Shown in pieces: positions 36,527 through 45,653 of a stretch of DNA of 64,000 nucleotides. The DNA is from Eubacteriales bacterium mix99. Lineage in GTDB: Bacteria > Bacillota > Clostridia > Caldicoprobacterales > DTU083. The stretch spans positions 1,334,500 to 1,398,499 of the forward strand of contig CP121690.1 of NCBI GenBank assembly GCA_038396605.1. The letters are read 5' to 3'. The stretch's first letter is position 1. Each line of letters begins with the position of its first letter. The translations under genes and the position numbers were made by a program. The notes under the pieces were generated by a model. That model searched no databases. It was not told the origin of the DNA and saw nothing but the letters and a program-made list of their open reading frames with translations.

Positions 36527-38064
36527 AGAGGAAGCGCAGTCTGATTCTTCTGATTGTTGTGCTGGCAGTCCTGGGCGGCGTATATATTTACCTGAGCAGG
36601 AAGCCGGTGAAGGATGACACCCCGGAAAAGAAGGCGGAGTCCTCCATTGAAATCTCCAGTGTGGACAAGGATAAAATATCGAAAATCACACTGCAGAACA
36701 GTAAGGAAAAAGAGCTGACCTTTGAAAAGGAAGTCCGGACTGTGAAGGAAACGAAGGAAAAGACCGCGGATACGGACAAGTCCGGAAAAGGGAAGGACAC
36801 AAAAGGTACGAAGGATCAAAAAGAGGAAGACAAGAAGCCAAAGACGGAGACGGTATGGAAGAATACCACCTACATTCCGGTTAAGCTGGATCAGTCCAAG
36901 GTAGAGGATCTGGCCCGGGTATTTTCTTCCCTGGTGGCGGACGATCTGGTGGAAAAGGATCCGGAGGATCTTTCCATCTATGGGCTGGATAAGCCGACGG
37001 CCACCGGTACGGCGCTGCTGGACGACGGAAAGAAGATCGTGCTGTATCTGGGAGACAAGACCGCCGAGGGCAATACGAATTATCTGATGAAGGAAGGCGA
37101 CTCCAGGGTATTTACGGTTTACAGCAGCAACGGGGAGAAGCTGGGTGATTCCCTTGCGGATTACCGGGACAAGTCCCTTCCCCAGATTGATCTGACGTCC
37201 ATGAGCTATCTGTATCTGTCCGGAGAAGGGCAGAAGGAGATCGAAATCAAAAAGACGGAGGATCAGTCCAAGGAGGAAGCCCAGTATGGACTGGGTGCGT
37301 TCCAATTGGTAAAGCCCTATAAACAGCCCAGAAGCATTGATTCTTCCAAGCTTGATCCAAAGCTGGAAGGAGTATCCAGTTTAGCAATCAAGGATTTTGT
37401 GGACGATCAGCCCGCTGATCCTGGAAAATATGGTCTGGACCATCCCAAACGGCATTTTGTCCTGAAGGATGAAACCAATACGCTGGATCTGCTCTTTGGA
37501 AACAGTCCGGATGAGGAAACCATCTATTTCAAGACGGCGGATTCCGATTCGGTCTATACTATGGAAAAATCCCTGACGGATTTTATGGATATTAAGCCCA
37601 TGGAGATCGCGGATAAATTTGCGCTCATTGTAAACATTGAAGATGTGGATAAGGTAGTTCTGGAAGGCAAAGGAGAAACCCATACCCTGAGCATGACCCG
37701 CAGGACGGAAAAGGCAAAGGAGAAGGACAAGGAGGATGAGGTGGTCACGACATACTTCCTGGACGGCAAGGAAAAGGAAGAGGATCCCTTCAAGGACTTT
37801 TACCAGAGCCTGATCGGAATTGTGGTGGACGCGGAGAAGAATCATATGGTGCAGGGCCAGCCGGATTTCAAAATCACCTATTATTTGAACAAGGGTTCTC
37901 GGCCGGAGCGGAATGTTGCGTTTATCCCCTATGACGATGATTATTACTCTGTGGTACAGGACGGCGACATGGAATCCGAATTCCTGGTCACCCGCAAGAG
38001 GCTGGATTGGGTCATGAATGATCTGGCGAACCTGATGGCGGGGAAAACAAAGGATAAGGACTGA
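36523..38064 (+). CDS. DUF4340 domain membrane-anchored protein
   Basis: The 513-residue product has a single N-terminal signal anchor (about residues 5-22) followed by a long soluble region. A charged, Lys-rich insertion (about 70-110) separates two repeated DUF4340-type units: ADDLVEKDPEDLSIYGLDKP and FVDDQPADPGKYGLDHPK both contain the YGLD motif. DUF4340 proteins are regularly the fourth member of GldF/GldG operons in Firmicutes and other phyla. The function is unknown. ATG 36523 follows GAGGAGG and overlaps the GldG-like stop. Confidence 0.85.
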   Translation: MKRKRSLILLIVVLAVLGGVYIYLSRKPVKDDTPEKKAESSIEISSVDKDKISKITLQNSKEKELTFEKEVRTVKETKEKTADTDKSGKGKDTKGTKDQKEEDKKPKTETVWKNTTYIPVKLDQSKVEDLARVFSSLVADDLVEKDPEDLSIYGLDKPTATGTALLDDGKKIVLYLGDKTAEGNTNYLMKEGDSRVFTVYSSNGEKLGDSLADYRDKSLPQIDLTSMSYLYLSGEGQKEIEIKKTEDQSKEEAQYGLGAFQLVKPYKQPRSIDSSKLDPKLEGVSSLAIKDFVDDQPADPGKYGLDHPKRHFVLKDETNTLDLLFGNSPDEETIYFKTADSDSVYTMEKSLTDFMDIKPMEIADKFALIVNIEDVDKVVLEGKGETHTLSMTRRTEKAKEKDKEDEVVTTYFLDGKEKEEDPFKDFYQSLIGIVVDAEKNHMVQGQPDFKITYYLNKGSRPERNVAFIPYDDDYYSVVQDGDMESEFLVTRKRLDWVMNDLANLMAGKTKDKD

Positions 38065-38146
38065 TGGTTAACAGGCTGAAACCAGCAAAAAGCTCCACGA
38101 GAGTAAAAAACAAAACCTGATCGGTGGTTTCTTCAATATAAGCAGG

Positions 38147-38190
38147 AAAAAGAAAGGCTTTCCATACAAAAATGGAAGGCTTTTCTTTTT
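38147..38190 (+). terminator. Long intrinsic terminator after the ABC operon
   Basis: AAAAAGAAAGGCTTTCCAT pairs (with two G-T wobbles) with ATGGAAGGCTTTTCTTTTT around the loop ACAAAA. The T-rich right arm and A-rich left arm could let it work in both directions. Confidence 0.85.
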
Positions 38191-38308
38191 GTAATCTTTA
38201 CATTATTTCAATTTTTCCCGTTTCGGTATGGGAATAATCAGGTATCCCTTCCTTATCTGAAATTATTATAAAAATATATTGATACCTTCTTTGCAGCATT
38301 CTGTCACC

Positions 38309-38360
38309 AGTAAGAATATTTCAGAATGTCACTGCTCTAGTTCCTTATGATAAATTGACA
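38309..38360. repeat. Relic of an insertion-sequence end
   Basis: AGTAAGAATATTTCAGAATGTC (38309-38330) matches 45862-45883 at 21 of 22 bases. A second match, TAAATTGAC near 38351, aligns with the right terminal repeat of the ISLre2 element at 45898-45916. No transposase remains here. It lies in the 392-bp gap between the ABC operon and the next gene. Confidence 0.6.
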
Positions 38361-38456
38361 TTGCCCAGTACACTCTTCACCAGATTCTTTCAAGCATGAC
38401 AGGAGGCGGCGGTTGTGATATGATGGGCATGAAATTGGAAAAGGCAGGGAGGAAGC

Positions 38457-39296
38457 ATGAAAAAGCGAAAACGTCTGTGGATTTTGATCCTGGTTCTGCT
38501 GCTGTGCATTGCTTTGCTGCTTTCTCCCGTCGGCGCTCCGATCCGAAGCTATGCGGTTATGCGGCCGTACAGTTCTTTCTGTTATCGGGACAGCTTAATG
38601 AAAACGGATTCCATCCGTTTCCGGATACCGGGAGGTGCCAGCACGAAGAAACCGGACTGGTATCCCTTTGTGATGACGTTTAATGACAATGAAGGACTTT
38701 CCGGGTACCTTGGGGAACAGGTGGAGTTTACCATCCTCTATAACTTCGGGCATTTTCCTCTATGGAAAGGCACTTCGTCCTATTATGATCCCGGTTCGGA
38801 TTATTACAGCAGCTTCTACGGAGGATACATTATCAAACCCGGCGATAAATGCAGAAGGTTCGGCTTTTTGCCGGATGGGGAAATCAATGCGGAGGAGATT
38901 GTGAAGGTACCGGAGTATGATCAGCGAGCATTGGTTCTTTCTTCCATCGGCTGTTCCTGGGAGCAAAGTGTATTCCGTGAGGAGATCTCTTCCATTCAGT
39001 ATGCTGTGCAGTATGCCGGATATGGGGATTGGGCCCGGATCGATTCCGGTATCCGGACCAACAGCCCGGTCCATCAGTACAGGGGATTTCAGCAGGGCTA
39101 TCTGCAGTATGGCAGGCCCCAGGGCAGATTTTCTTATTCCGGTGATTTTCCCGTTATCGACCTGAAAGGACGGGTATATGTCCGGTACTTTGAGGAGTAT
39201 CAGGCTACCATTGTGCTGTATATCATGGCTCCCTCCCTGGACACCGTCAATGAGTGCGACCGGGAGATTCTGTCCAAAACGATCATTGGCACATAA
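38457..39296 (+). CDS. Exported protein of unknown function
   Basis: The 279-residue product starts with a basic N-terminus and a strong hydrophobic helix (KKRKRLWILILVLLLCIALL), either a signal peptide or an anchor. The mature part is rich in aromatic residues and predicted beta strands (SGYLGEQVEFTILYNFGHFP, YYSSFYGGYIIKPGD). It has only two Cys outside the signal region. I recognise no family. GGGAGG lies 6 bases before ATG 38457. It stands alone between an IS relic and recD2. Because it is expressed only if a promoter lies in the relic-bearing gap, its regulation is unclear. Confidence 0.65.
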   Translation: MKKRKRLWILILVLLLCIALLLSPVGAPIRSYAVMRPYSSFCYRDSLMKTDSIRFRIPGGASTKKPDWYPFVMTFNDNEGLSGYLGEQVEFTILYNFGHFPLWKGTSSYYDPGSDYYSSFYGGYIIKPGDKCRRFGFLPDGEINAEEIVKVPEYDQRALVLSSIGCSWEQSVFREEISSIQYAVQYAGYGDWARIDSGIRTNSPVHQYRGFQQGYLQYGRPQGRFSYSGDFPVIDLKGRVYVRYFEEYQATIVLYIMAPSLDTVNECDREILSKTIIGT

Positions 39297-39533
39297 AATG
39301 GTTCGGTGGAAATAGGAAAGAAATGTATTCCGACTTTGAACGCCGAGTGGCACAAACACGCTGTTAATAGCAAAAACGCCAATGAAAGAAGATGAGCTTT
39401 GATGTATCCGGATGCAATGCTTTCATTTGTTGTAAAACGCAAAGTTGTGATAAGATAGATACATACATAATAACAGATTATGTGATGACAGATATCGATC
39501 ATAGAAAAAGGTTGGATAAAGGTCGGATGCCAG

Positions 39534-41705
39534 GTGAAAAAGGGTTCCATGCAGTCAAACCAGTATGTTTCAGGAGTCATTGAGCGGATTACCTATGTAA
39601 ATAATGAAAATGGTTATACCGTGGCCAAAATGAAAAGCGCGGGATATTTTGATCTGGTCACCATTGTGGGAAATATGCCGTCTGTAAATGTCGGTGCCGT
39701 GGTATCCCTGAAAGGGCAATGGAAGGTGGATACCAAATACGGGCGCCAATTTGTCGTTTCGTCTTTTGAGGAAAAGCTTCCTGCTACGGCTGCAGGGATC
39801 GAAAAGTATCTCGGCAGCGGATTGATCAAGGGCATCGGTCCGGTGAACGCAAAACGGATTGTCAGGAAGTTTAAAGAGAACACCCTGAAGGTTATTGAGG
39901 AAGAAACCGATCAGTTGCTGCAGGTGGAAGGAATTGGGCCGAAAAGGGTGGAGATGATCCAAAAGGCATGGGAGGAGCAGAAGGAAGTCAAGAATATCAT
40001 GATTTTCCTGCAGTCCCATGGAGTTTCCACGGCTTATGGCGTAAAGATCTATAAAGCTTATGGCGATGAGAGTATTCAGGTCGTGCGGGAGAATCCCTAT
40101 CGGCTGGCAGACGATATCTGGGGGATCGGATTCCGGACAGCGGACCGCATTGCGCAGAATATGGGTTTTGACGTTCAATCCTATGAACGAATCCGTTCCG
40201 GAATTCTCTATGTGCTTGGTCAGTTATCCAACGAAGGGCATTGTTTTGCCTATCACGATCAGCTGGTGGAAGAAGCGAAGAAGCTTCTGGAGGTGGAGAC
40301 GGAGCGGATCGTCTCTGCCCTGGACAATATGCTGAAGGAAGGCTCCCTGATTCCGGATGAGGACGATGCCCTGTTCCTTCCGATATTTTATCATAGTGAA
40401 ATCGGTGTGGCCCGCAGGCTGAAAAAGATTATGGAAACGGATACGCCGATTCTCCACAATCATGCCGGTTCCCTGATTGATTCCGTCGAGAAGAAGAACA
40501 GGATTCATTATGACGGGATGCAGCGGGAAGCCATTTTAAAGGCAGCATCCCATAAGGTCATGGTGCTGACGGGAGGGCCCGGCACCGGCAAAACCTTTAC
40601 CACACTGGGGATTCTCTCCTTCTACCAAAGCCTCGGAGCCCGGATCCTGCTGGCAGCTCCCACGGGCCGGGCAGCAAAAAGGATGTCCGAGGTAACAGGC
40701 ATGGAGGCAAAAACGATTCACCGGCTTCTGGAATTCAAGCCTGCAAAAGGATATACGATGAACGAAGGAAACCCGCTGAAATGCGATGTGTTGATATTGG
40801 ATGAGGTTTCCATGATGGACCTGCTTCTGATGTATAACCTGTTGAAAGCGGTGCCGGACAAAGCGGTGGTTATCCTGGTCGGTGATGTGGATCAGCTTCC
40901 TTCCGTTGGGCCGGGGAATGTCCTGCGGGACATCATTGATTCCGGAAAGGTGGAAGTGGTCCGGTTGACAAACATTTTCCGTCAGGCACGGGGAAGCATG
41001 ATCATCACCAATGCCCACCGGATCAATCAGGGGCTTCCCATCCGGTATAAGGGGGCCGTAAACCGGGATTTTTTCTTTATCGGAGAGGAAGATCCGGAGC
41101 AGGTGGCGCAGACCATTGTATCCCTTGTCACGAGGCGGCTGCCGAAATACTACAAAGCCGATCCGATCCGGGACATTCAGGTGCTTTGTCCGATGCTGAG
41201 AGGTTCCACAGGGGCTCACCACCTCAATCAGCTTCTGCAGGAAAAACTGACAGCCAGGGATGGGAAAGCAGCTTCTGTCAAGTATGGGGGAACGACGTTT
41301 TATATTGGCGACAAGGTCATGCAGATCCGAAACAACTATGATAAAAATGTATTCAACGGGGACATCGGACGAATCCGGGAAATCGTTCCGGAGGACCGAA
41401 CCATCCGGATCTCCTATGATGATCGGATAGTGGAGTATGACTATACCGAGCTGGATGAGATCATCCTGGCCTATGCCGCCACCGTGCATAAAAGCCAGGG
41501 AAGCGAGTATCCCATTGTGATCGCTCCCCTGACCACCCAGCATTATGTGATGCTTCAGAGGAATCTGCTCTATACCTGCATCACCAGGGCCAGAAAAGTT
41601 TATGTACTGGTCGGGTCCAGGCGTGCTGTGGCCATGGCTATACGAAACAATAAAATCGCGAAGAGGAACACCATGCTGGCAAGACGCATTGCCGGGCCTC
41701 AATAA
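39534..41705 (+). CDS. recD2: RecD2-type ATP-dependent DNA helicase
   Basis: The ~723-residue SF1B helicase is not linked to recB or recC. The N-terminal OB-like and helix-hairpin-helix region contains GLIKGIGPVNAKRIV and LLQVEGIGPKRVEMIQ. Walker A is GGPGTGKTFT and Walker B is VLILDEVSMMDL. Motif V/VI includes YAATVHKSQGSEYPIVI and RNLLYTCITRARKVY. RecD2 is a 5'-3' helicase involved in DNA repair. GTG 39534 gives KKGSMQSNQ; the ATG at 39549 is an alternative start and neither has an ideal ribosome-binding site. Confidence 0.94.
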   Translation: MKKGSMQSNQYVSGVIERITYVNNENGYTVAKMKSAGYFDLVTIVGNMPSVNVGAVVSLKGQWKVDTKYGRQFVVSSFEEKLPATAAGIEKYLGSGLIKGIGPVNAKRIVRKFKENTLKVIEEETDQLLQVEGIGPKRVEMIQKAWEEQKEVKNIMIFLQSHGVSTAYGVKIYKAYGDESIQVVRENPYRLADDIWGIGFRTADRIAQNMGFDVQSYERIRSGILYVLGQLSNEGHCFAYHDQLVEEAKKLLEVETERIVSALDNMLKEGSLIPDEDDALFLPIFYHSEIGVARRLKKIMETDTPILHNHAGSLIDSVEKKNRIHYDGMQREAILKAASHKVMVLTGGPGTGKTFTTLGILSFYQSLGARILLAAPTGRAAKRMSEVTGMEAKTIHRLLEFKPAKGYTMNEGNPLKCDVLILDEVSMMDLLLMYNLLKAVPDKAVVILVGDVDQLPSVGPGNVLRDIIDSGKVEVVRLTNIFRQARGSMIITNAHRINQGLPIRYKGAVNRDFFFIGEEDPEQVAQTIVSLVTRRLPKYYKADPIRDIQVLCPMLRGSTGAHHLNQLLQEKLTARDGKAASVKYGGTTFYIGDKVMQIRNNYDKNVFNGDIGRIREIVPEDRTIRISYDDRIVEYDYTELDEIILAYAATVHKSQGSEYPIVIAPLTTQHYVMLQRNLLYTCITRARKVYVLVGSRRAVAMAIRNNKIAKRNTMLARRIAGPQ

Positions 41706-41801
41706 TCATTCTTTGGTCTGTGACATTTAGCAACCATTTATGTTTTTGAGCCCAGTTTATTTTATCTTGATACATAGGAAGTCGGTTCGGGTTATAATCT
41801 T

Positions 41802-42023
41802 ATGCTTGATGATACAGGCCATATCCTTTTCCTGAAGCATTTGGAGGTACGAAAGGCTACAAATATAAAAATGATGAAGCCATCACCTTTGTGCCTGTAT
41901 CAACCTATTTCAGTAAAAATGCATGAAAGGATAACCGGAAAGAAGAACAGGGGCTTATTGGCAGAGAAAAAAGATATCGTAGATACCTATAATACGATAA
42001 AGGATCAAATCCATGGCAAATGA
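41802..42023 (+). pseudogene. Possible degraded coding remnant
   Basis: Between recD2 and the minus-strand ABC genes, one frame (about 41812-41922) gives EAFGGTKGYKYKNDEAITFV then STYFSKNA and a stop. A second frame beyond it gives GLLAEKKDIVDTYNTIKDQI ending at 42023. Both look like real protein, but they are out of frame with each other, and the piece lacks a proper start and ribosome-binding site. I cannot name the parent gene. An intact 73-codon reading frame covers the region, but its middle part is not protein-like. Confidence 0.3.
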
Positions 42024-42035
42024 AACACGTTTTTG

Positions 42036-42070
42036 CAGGAACGCGGGAGTGTTAGAACTCCCGGTTCCTG
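42036..42070 (-). other. Strong hairpin at the 3' end of the ABC operon
   Basis: CAGGAAC and GGGAGT pair with ACTCCC and GTTCCTG around GTTAGA, overlapping the permease stop codon. It lacks a clear T-run on the minus strand, so it may stabilise the transcript end rather than terminate it. Confidence 0.5.
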
Positions 42071-42723
42071 TAGAATTTTACGGAAAGGCAAAAGGAGGCC
42101 AGCAGGAAAACAAAAGCCAGTCCCAGGAGCAAAAGGGATATCTGCAGATCCGATGCGCTCTGAAGAGCTGAGGCGATTGCCCGCAGCGCCGTATTCCCCT
42201 GGGCGCTGTGGATTTCCTCCGACAGGACATTGACGCCGAAGGTGACGCCGAAGAACAGGGCAAAGAAGAGAAAAAAGCTTGCTACCCTGGCTTTCATGAA
42301 GCCCAGCCTGAAATACACCGGGAGATAAAGGCTGTTCATCAGCGCAATGGCGACGATGGATCCCATCATGCCGGTTGCGGTAATGGGGGACGCCTTTATG
42401 GGCAGCCGGGTGAGATGGATGACAGCGGCAAATGCCATATATCCCAGAGAGGCAAGGAGAGTATAGACAAACATGGACAGATATTTGGACAGGACAAGTT
42501 TCTCCCGGCTGACCGGCATACTGTTCCATAGGATATCTGCCCCGGACTTATCCTCATGACTGCAGGCTGCCGCAATCATCTGATAGGTCACTGCCACGGC
42601 AATGGCTGGGAAAGGGTCGGCCGTTATATTTTGAAAGGTAATGCCAAACAGGATAATATAAAGCCCCATATAGGCCAGCGTTTTCTTTTGTATCAGGATA
42701 TCTTTCCAAATCAGATTAAACAC
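42052..42723 (-). CDS. ABC-2 type transporter permease
   Basis: The 223-residue product has six hydrophobic segments, beginning MFNLIWKDILIQKKTLAYMG with a helix after it. It also contains WNSMPVSREKLVLSKYLSMF, a motif of small ABC-2 permeases found with YtrA-type regulators. It overlaps the ATPase gene by 8 bp and ends in the basic SVKFYRNREF. Together with the ATPase and GntR regulator it makes a compact exporter operon, likely responding to cell-wall-active compounds or lipids. Substrate unknown. Confidence 0.82.
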   Translation of the reverse strand: MFNLIWKDILIQKKTLAYMGLYIILFGITFQNITADPFPAIAVAVTYQMIAAACSHEDKSGADILWNSMPVSREKLVLSKYLSMFVYTLLASLGYMAFAAVIHLTRLPIKASPITATGMMGSIVAIALMNSLYLPVYFRLGFMKARVASFFLFFALFFGVTFGVNVLSEEIHSAQGNTALRAIASALQSASDLQISLLLLGLAFVFLLASFCLSVKFYRNREF

Positions 42724-43585
42724 GGGAGGACTCCTTTCTTGTATAATACAGCATAATATCTTCCAGGGTGGGGGGATCGATCACAGCCCCCGCCTTTGCA
42801 AAGGCCTCGGTCGTTTCCTTTGCTGTGCTCATGGCTTCAAATCCGTAATTGCTCTTTCGGATGCCCTTCAGGTCTGAACTTCGGACGGTATCCAGGAGGG
42901 ATGCCTTCCCCTTTATAATGGCATGGTTTTCCATCAAAGCATCCTTCTGTGTGCAGAACAGGATCTTTCCGTTATATATCATGACGACATAGTCCGCAAT
43001 CCGATCCAGATCGGAAGTGATATGGGTGGAAAAGAACACTCCCTTGTTTTCATCCTGCATGAGGACATACAGGATGTCCAGGATTTCACTGCGTACCACC
43101 GGGTCCAGTCCCGCAGTGGGCTCATCCATGATCAGCAGATCCGCATGATGGGAAAGGGCGATGGCCAGGGAAAATTTCACCTTCATCCCCCGGGAAAGAT
43201 CCTTCGTTTTTTTATTCCCGGGCAGGTCAAACTTTGCGGCATAGCTTTGAAACTGCTGCTCATCCCATTGATCATATACGGGTGCGATGATCCGTTTCAT
43301 TTCCTCCACCGTCAGTTCCTCATAAAAATGGCTCTCGTCATAAACAAATCCGATTCGGTTCTTGATTTCCTTCGCCTGTCGGACAGGATCCAGTCCAAAT
43401 ATCCGGATTTCCCCACTGTCCTTTTTCAGCAGGTTCATAATCAGCTTGATGGTCGTGGTTTTCCCGGATCCGTTGGGGCCGATAAAACCGGTGATAAAGC
43501 CTTTTGGCAGGGAGAAGCTGATATTATCCAGTGTAAAATCCCCAAAGGTTTTTTTCAGGTTCCTGATTTCCAGAATGTTTTCCAA
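42716..43585 (-). CDS. ABC transporter ATP-binding protein
   Basis: The 289-residue ATPase has Walker A GPNGSGKTT, signature LSRGMKVKFSLAIAL (Arg and Met in place of the usual GG) and Walker B LLIMDEPTAGLDP. FVYDESHFYEELTVEEM forms the Q-loop region. It is of the bacitracin/YtrB type. It lies 3 bp after the GntR gene and overlaps the permease, so the three are one transcript. Confidence 0.92.
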   Translation of the reverse strand: MENILEIRNLKKTFGDFTLDNISFSLPKGFITGFIGPNGSGKTTTIKLIMNLLKKDSGEIRIFGLDPVRQAKEIKNRIGFVYDESHFYEELTVEEMKRIIAPVYDQWDEQQFQSYAAKFDLPGNKKTKDLSRGMKVKFSLAIALSHHADLLIMDEPTAGLDPVVRSEILDILYVLMQDENKGVFFSTHITSDLDRIADYVVMIYNGKILFCTQKDALMENHAIIKGKASLLDTVRSSDLKGIRKSNYGFEAMSTAKETTEAFAKAGAVIDPPTLEDIMLYYTRKESSRV

Positions 43586-43588
43586 TTC

Positions 43589-43963
43589 TTATCCCTCCTC
43601 ATAAAAAAATCGAAGCATCTCTTCCAGTTCTGCAAAGGATAAATCAGCGGATTTGGCAGCCAGCACCGCCTCGGTGAGCTTTTCCTCCACGATTTTGATG
43701 CGGTTTTCCCGAAGCAGCTGCTTGTTCTGCGCGGCGACATAGGATCCCTTGCCGGCTACCGTCACTAGAAATCCGTCCTTTTCCAGCTCATCGTAAGCCC
43801 GTTTCGTGGTAATCACACTGATATGAAGATCTCTTGCCAGACTCCGGATGGAAGGCAGAGGCTCTGACTCCGTGAGCTCGCCCTTCATGATCTGATCCTT
43901 GATCTGATCCGTGATTTGCTCATAGATTGGCTGCGCACCGGAATTTGATATCAAAATGTCCAA
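43589..43963 (-). CDS. GntR family regulator, YtrA subfamily
   Basis: This 124-residue short GntR regulator has the N-terminal winged helix (PIYEQITDQIKDQIMKGEL, LPSIRSLARDLHISVITTKR, VAGKGSYVA). The brief C-terminal helical tail is characteristic of the YtrA subfamily, which lacks a large ligand domain. Such regulators repress their own operon with ABC genes and respond to antibiotics or envelope stress. A 7-6-7 inverted repeat overlapping the -10 of its promoter (43984-44003) is the probable operator. Confidence 0.9.
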   Translation of the reverse strand: MDILISNSGAQPIYEQITDQIKDQIMKGELTESEPLPSIRSLARDLHISVITTKRAYDELEKDGFLVTVAGKGSYVAAQNKQLLRENRIKIVEEKLTEAVLAAKSADLSFAELEEMLRFFYEEG

Positions 43964-43983
43964 TCGTCCGCCACCTTTCGATC

Positions 43984-44026
43984 ATACTGTTCATATACAG
44001 TATATACAGCTGACGCGATTTGTCAA
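43984..44026 (-). promoter_or_regulatory. Promoter and palindromic operator of the GntR-ABC operon
   Basis: On the minus strand TTGACA (44026-44021), 16 bp, TATACT (44004-43999). The perfect inverted repeat ATACTGT-6-ACAGTAT (43984-44003) overlaps the -10 and the start site, where a repressor would block initiation. Confidence 0.75.
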
Positions 44027-44099
44027 TCAAAAAATTAAAATGTTAGCGTAAAGTTACCGTAGGGATTAAGAGTAATAAATTACCATAAGGATTGAAAAG

Positions 44100-44160
44100 A
44101 AGGTGGCATCCTGCTAAAATATTGATCATCAACAAAAATATCAAGAAAGGGTGCCACCTT
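44100..44160 (+). other. Fold-back hairpin at the transposase start
   Basis: AAGGTGGCATCCT (44100-44112) pairs with AGGGTGCCACCTT (44148-44160) at 12 of 13 positions. The right arm covers the ribosome-binding region just before ATG 44163, so transcripts reading in from outside would be poorly translated. Confidence 0.6.
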
Positions 44161-44162
44161 CC

Positions 44163-45581
44163 ATGTACAGTATACAAGATTTTAACGAGTTTGCAAGAAA
44201 AACAGAAAATAAGGTAAGAAAATTTTTAAGGGAAGGTAAGGATCTGGCGGAACTGACTCTGGGGCTGCAGGAGGATCTGTTTGAACTTGGTCGGAATATA
44301 CTGGTGGAGACTCTTGAGGGGATGGATGAACAGCTTCGAAAGTCCGGGGTCAGGAAAAACAATTGGGAGATTGTCAGGAAAGATGAGACAGGGATCTTAA
44401 CGACCTTTGGAACGATCAAGTATAATAGAACGTATTTTAAGCCAAAGAGTGGTGGCAAAAGGAAATATCTCGTTGATGAGCTTGTTGGTCTTAAGCCACA
44501 TGACAGAGTGAGTGCAGATGTGGTGATCAATGTGGTGGAAGAGGCCATAGACAGCAGCTACAGGAAAGGTGGAGAAAGAGCCGGATATATGGATGAAATA
44601 AGCAAGCAGGCTGTTATGGATAAAATACATAACCTTGAGATCAGCGAACATGAGCATAAGGTGGACAAGAAGAGGGATGTCAGGATACTGTATGTTGAAG
44701 CAGATGAAGATCATGTTTCCCTGCAGGGAGAAGACGATAAAAGCAAGATAGCTATGCCCAGGCTGGTTTATGTTCATGAAGGCGTAGATCCCGAAAAAAG
44801 CAGCCAAACGAGGACCAGACTTAAAAACGTTAAATATTTTGGCGGCATGTATGATGAGAGTGAGGATCTGTGGCTGGAGGTCATAGAATATATAGACAAG
44901 CAGTACAACATGGATTTCATTGAAACCATATACCTTTCCGGGGATGGGGCATCATGGATTAAGGCCGGGCTTGACTGGATTCCCAAAAGCAAGTTTGTGC
45001 TGGACAATTTTCATCTTAAGAAATATATGATAACTGCGACTGCACACTTAAACGATGGAGACATCTATCAGGAGTTGAAGGATGCATTGGATTGGCCGGA
45101 CAAGGACATGGTCAAGGATGTTTTCAAGAAGATCCTCAAACGAACGGTTTCCAAAACGAAGAGGAAGGCAGTTAAGGATGCCAGACGGTACATATTGAAT
45201 AACTGGCATGGAATAGAGATAAAGGCTGATAAGGGCCATGAACTGATAGGATGCAGTGCCGAAGGTCATATAAGCCATGTGTTTTCAAGCAGGCTAAGCA
45301 GCAGGCCTAAGGGATGGTCTGAAAAAGGTGTTGCCAGGATGTCCAAACTTATCGTATATAAGAAAAATGGCGGCAGGATCTATGACCTGGTTATGGCACA
45401 GAAGCTTAAGGAGAAGGAGAACAGGAAACATGAATTGCAGGATGAATTAATCAAGGAAGTAAGGAAATCATCAGAAAGCAGATATGCTGGTTCATGGAGT
45501 AGCAGCCCAACTGTAATTACCATGGGGAAAAAGACAGGGCTGTTTAATGAGATGAGGAGTATGGCCGGAATACGCTATTAG
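44163..45581 (+). CDS. ISLre2 family transposase
   Basis: The ~472-residue transposase has an N-terminal helical region, the conserved block ILTTFGTIKYNRTYF and YVEADEDHVSLQGED (acidic residues). Further on are YLSGDGASWIKAGL with KFVLDNFHLKKY, and HVFSSRLSSRPKGWSEKG near the C-terminus, which is highly conserved in ISLre2. The reading frame looks intact and full length, so the element may be active. Base use is A-richer than flanking genes. An upstream in-frame GTG at 44151 lies inside the hairpin arm; ATG 44163 is taken as the start. Confidence 0.92.
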   Translation: MYSIQDFNEFARKTENKVRKFLREGKDLAELTLGLQEDLFELGRNILVETLEGMDEQLRKSGVRKNNWEIVRKDETGILTTFGTIKYNRTYFKPKSGGKRKYLVDELVGLKPHDRVSADVVINVVEEAIDSSYRKGGERAGYMDEISKQAVMDKIHNLEISEHEHKVDKKRDVRILYVEADEDHVSLQGEDDKSKIAMPRLVYVHEGVDPEKSSQTRTRLKNVKYFGGMYDESEDLWLEVIEYIDKQYNMDFIETIYLSGDGASWIKAGLDWIPKSKFVLDNFHLKKYMITATAHLNDGDIYQELKDALDWPDKDMVKDVFKKILKRTVSKTKRKAVKDARRYILNNWHGIEIKADKGHELIGCSAEGHISHVFSSRLSSRPKGWSEKGVARMSKLIVYKKNGGRIYDLVMAQKLKEKENRKHELQDELIKEVRKSSESRYAGSWSSSPTVITMGKKTGLFNEMRSMAGIRY

Positions 45582-45653
45582 GCCCTTCATAAAGCTCGTT
45601 ATGGCGTTTTTAATAGCCGGGACGACATAGATCAAGCGTTTATGCCGCGAAAG

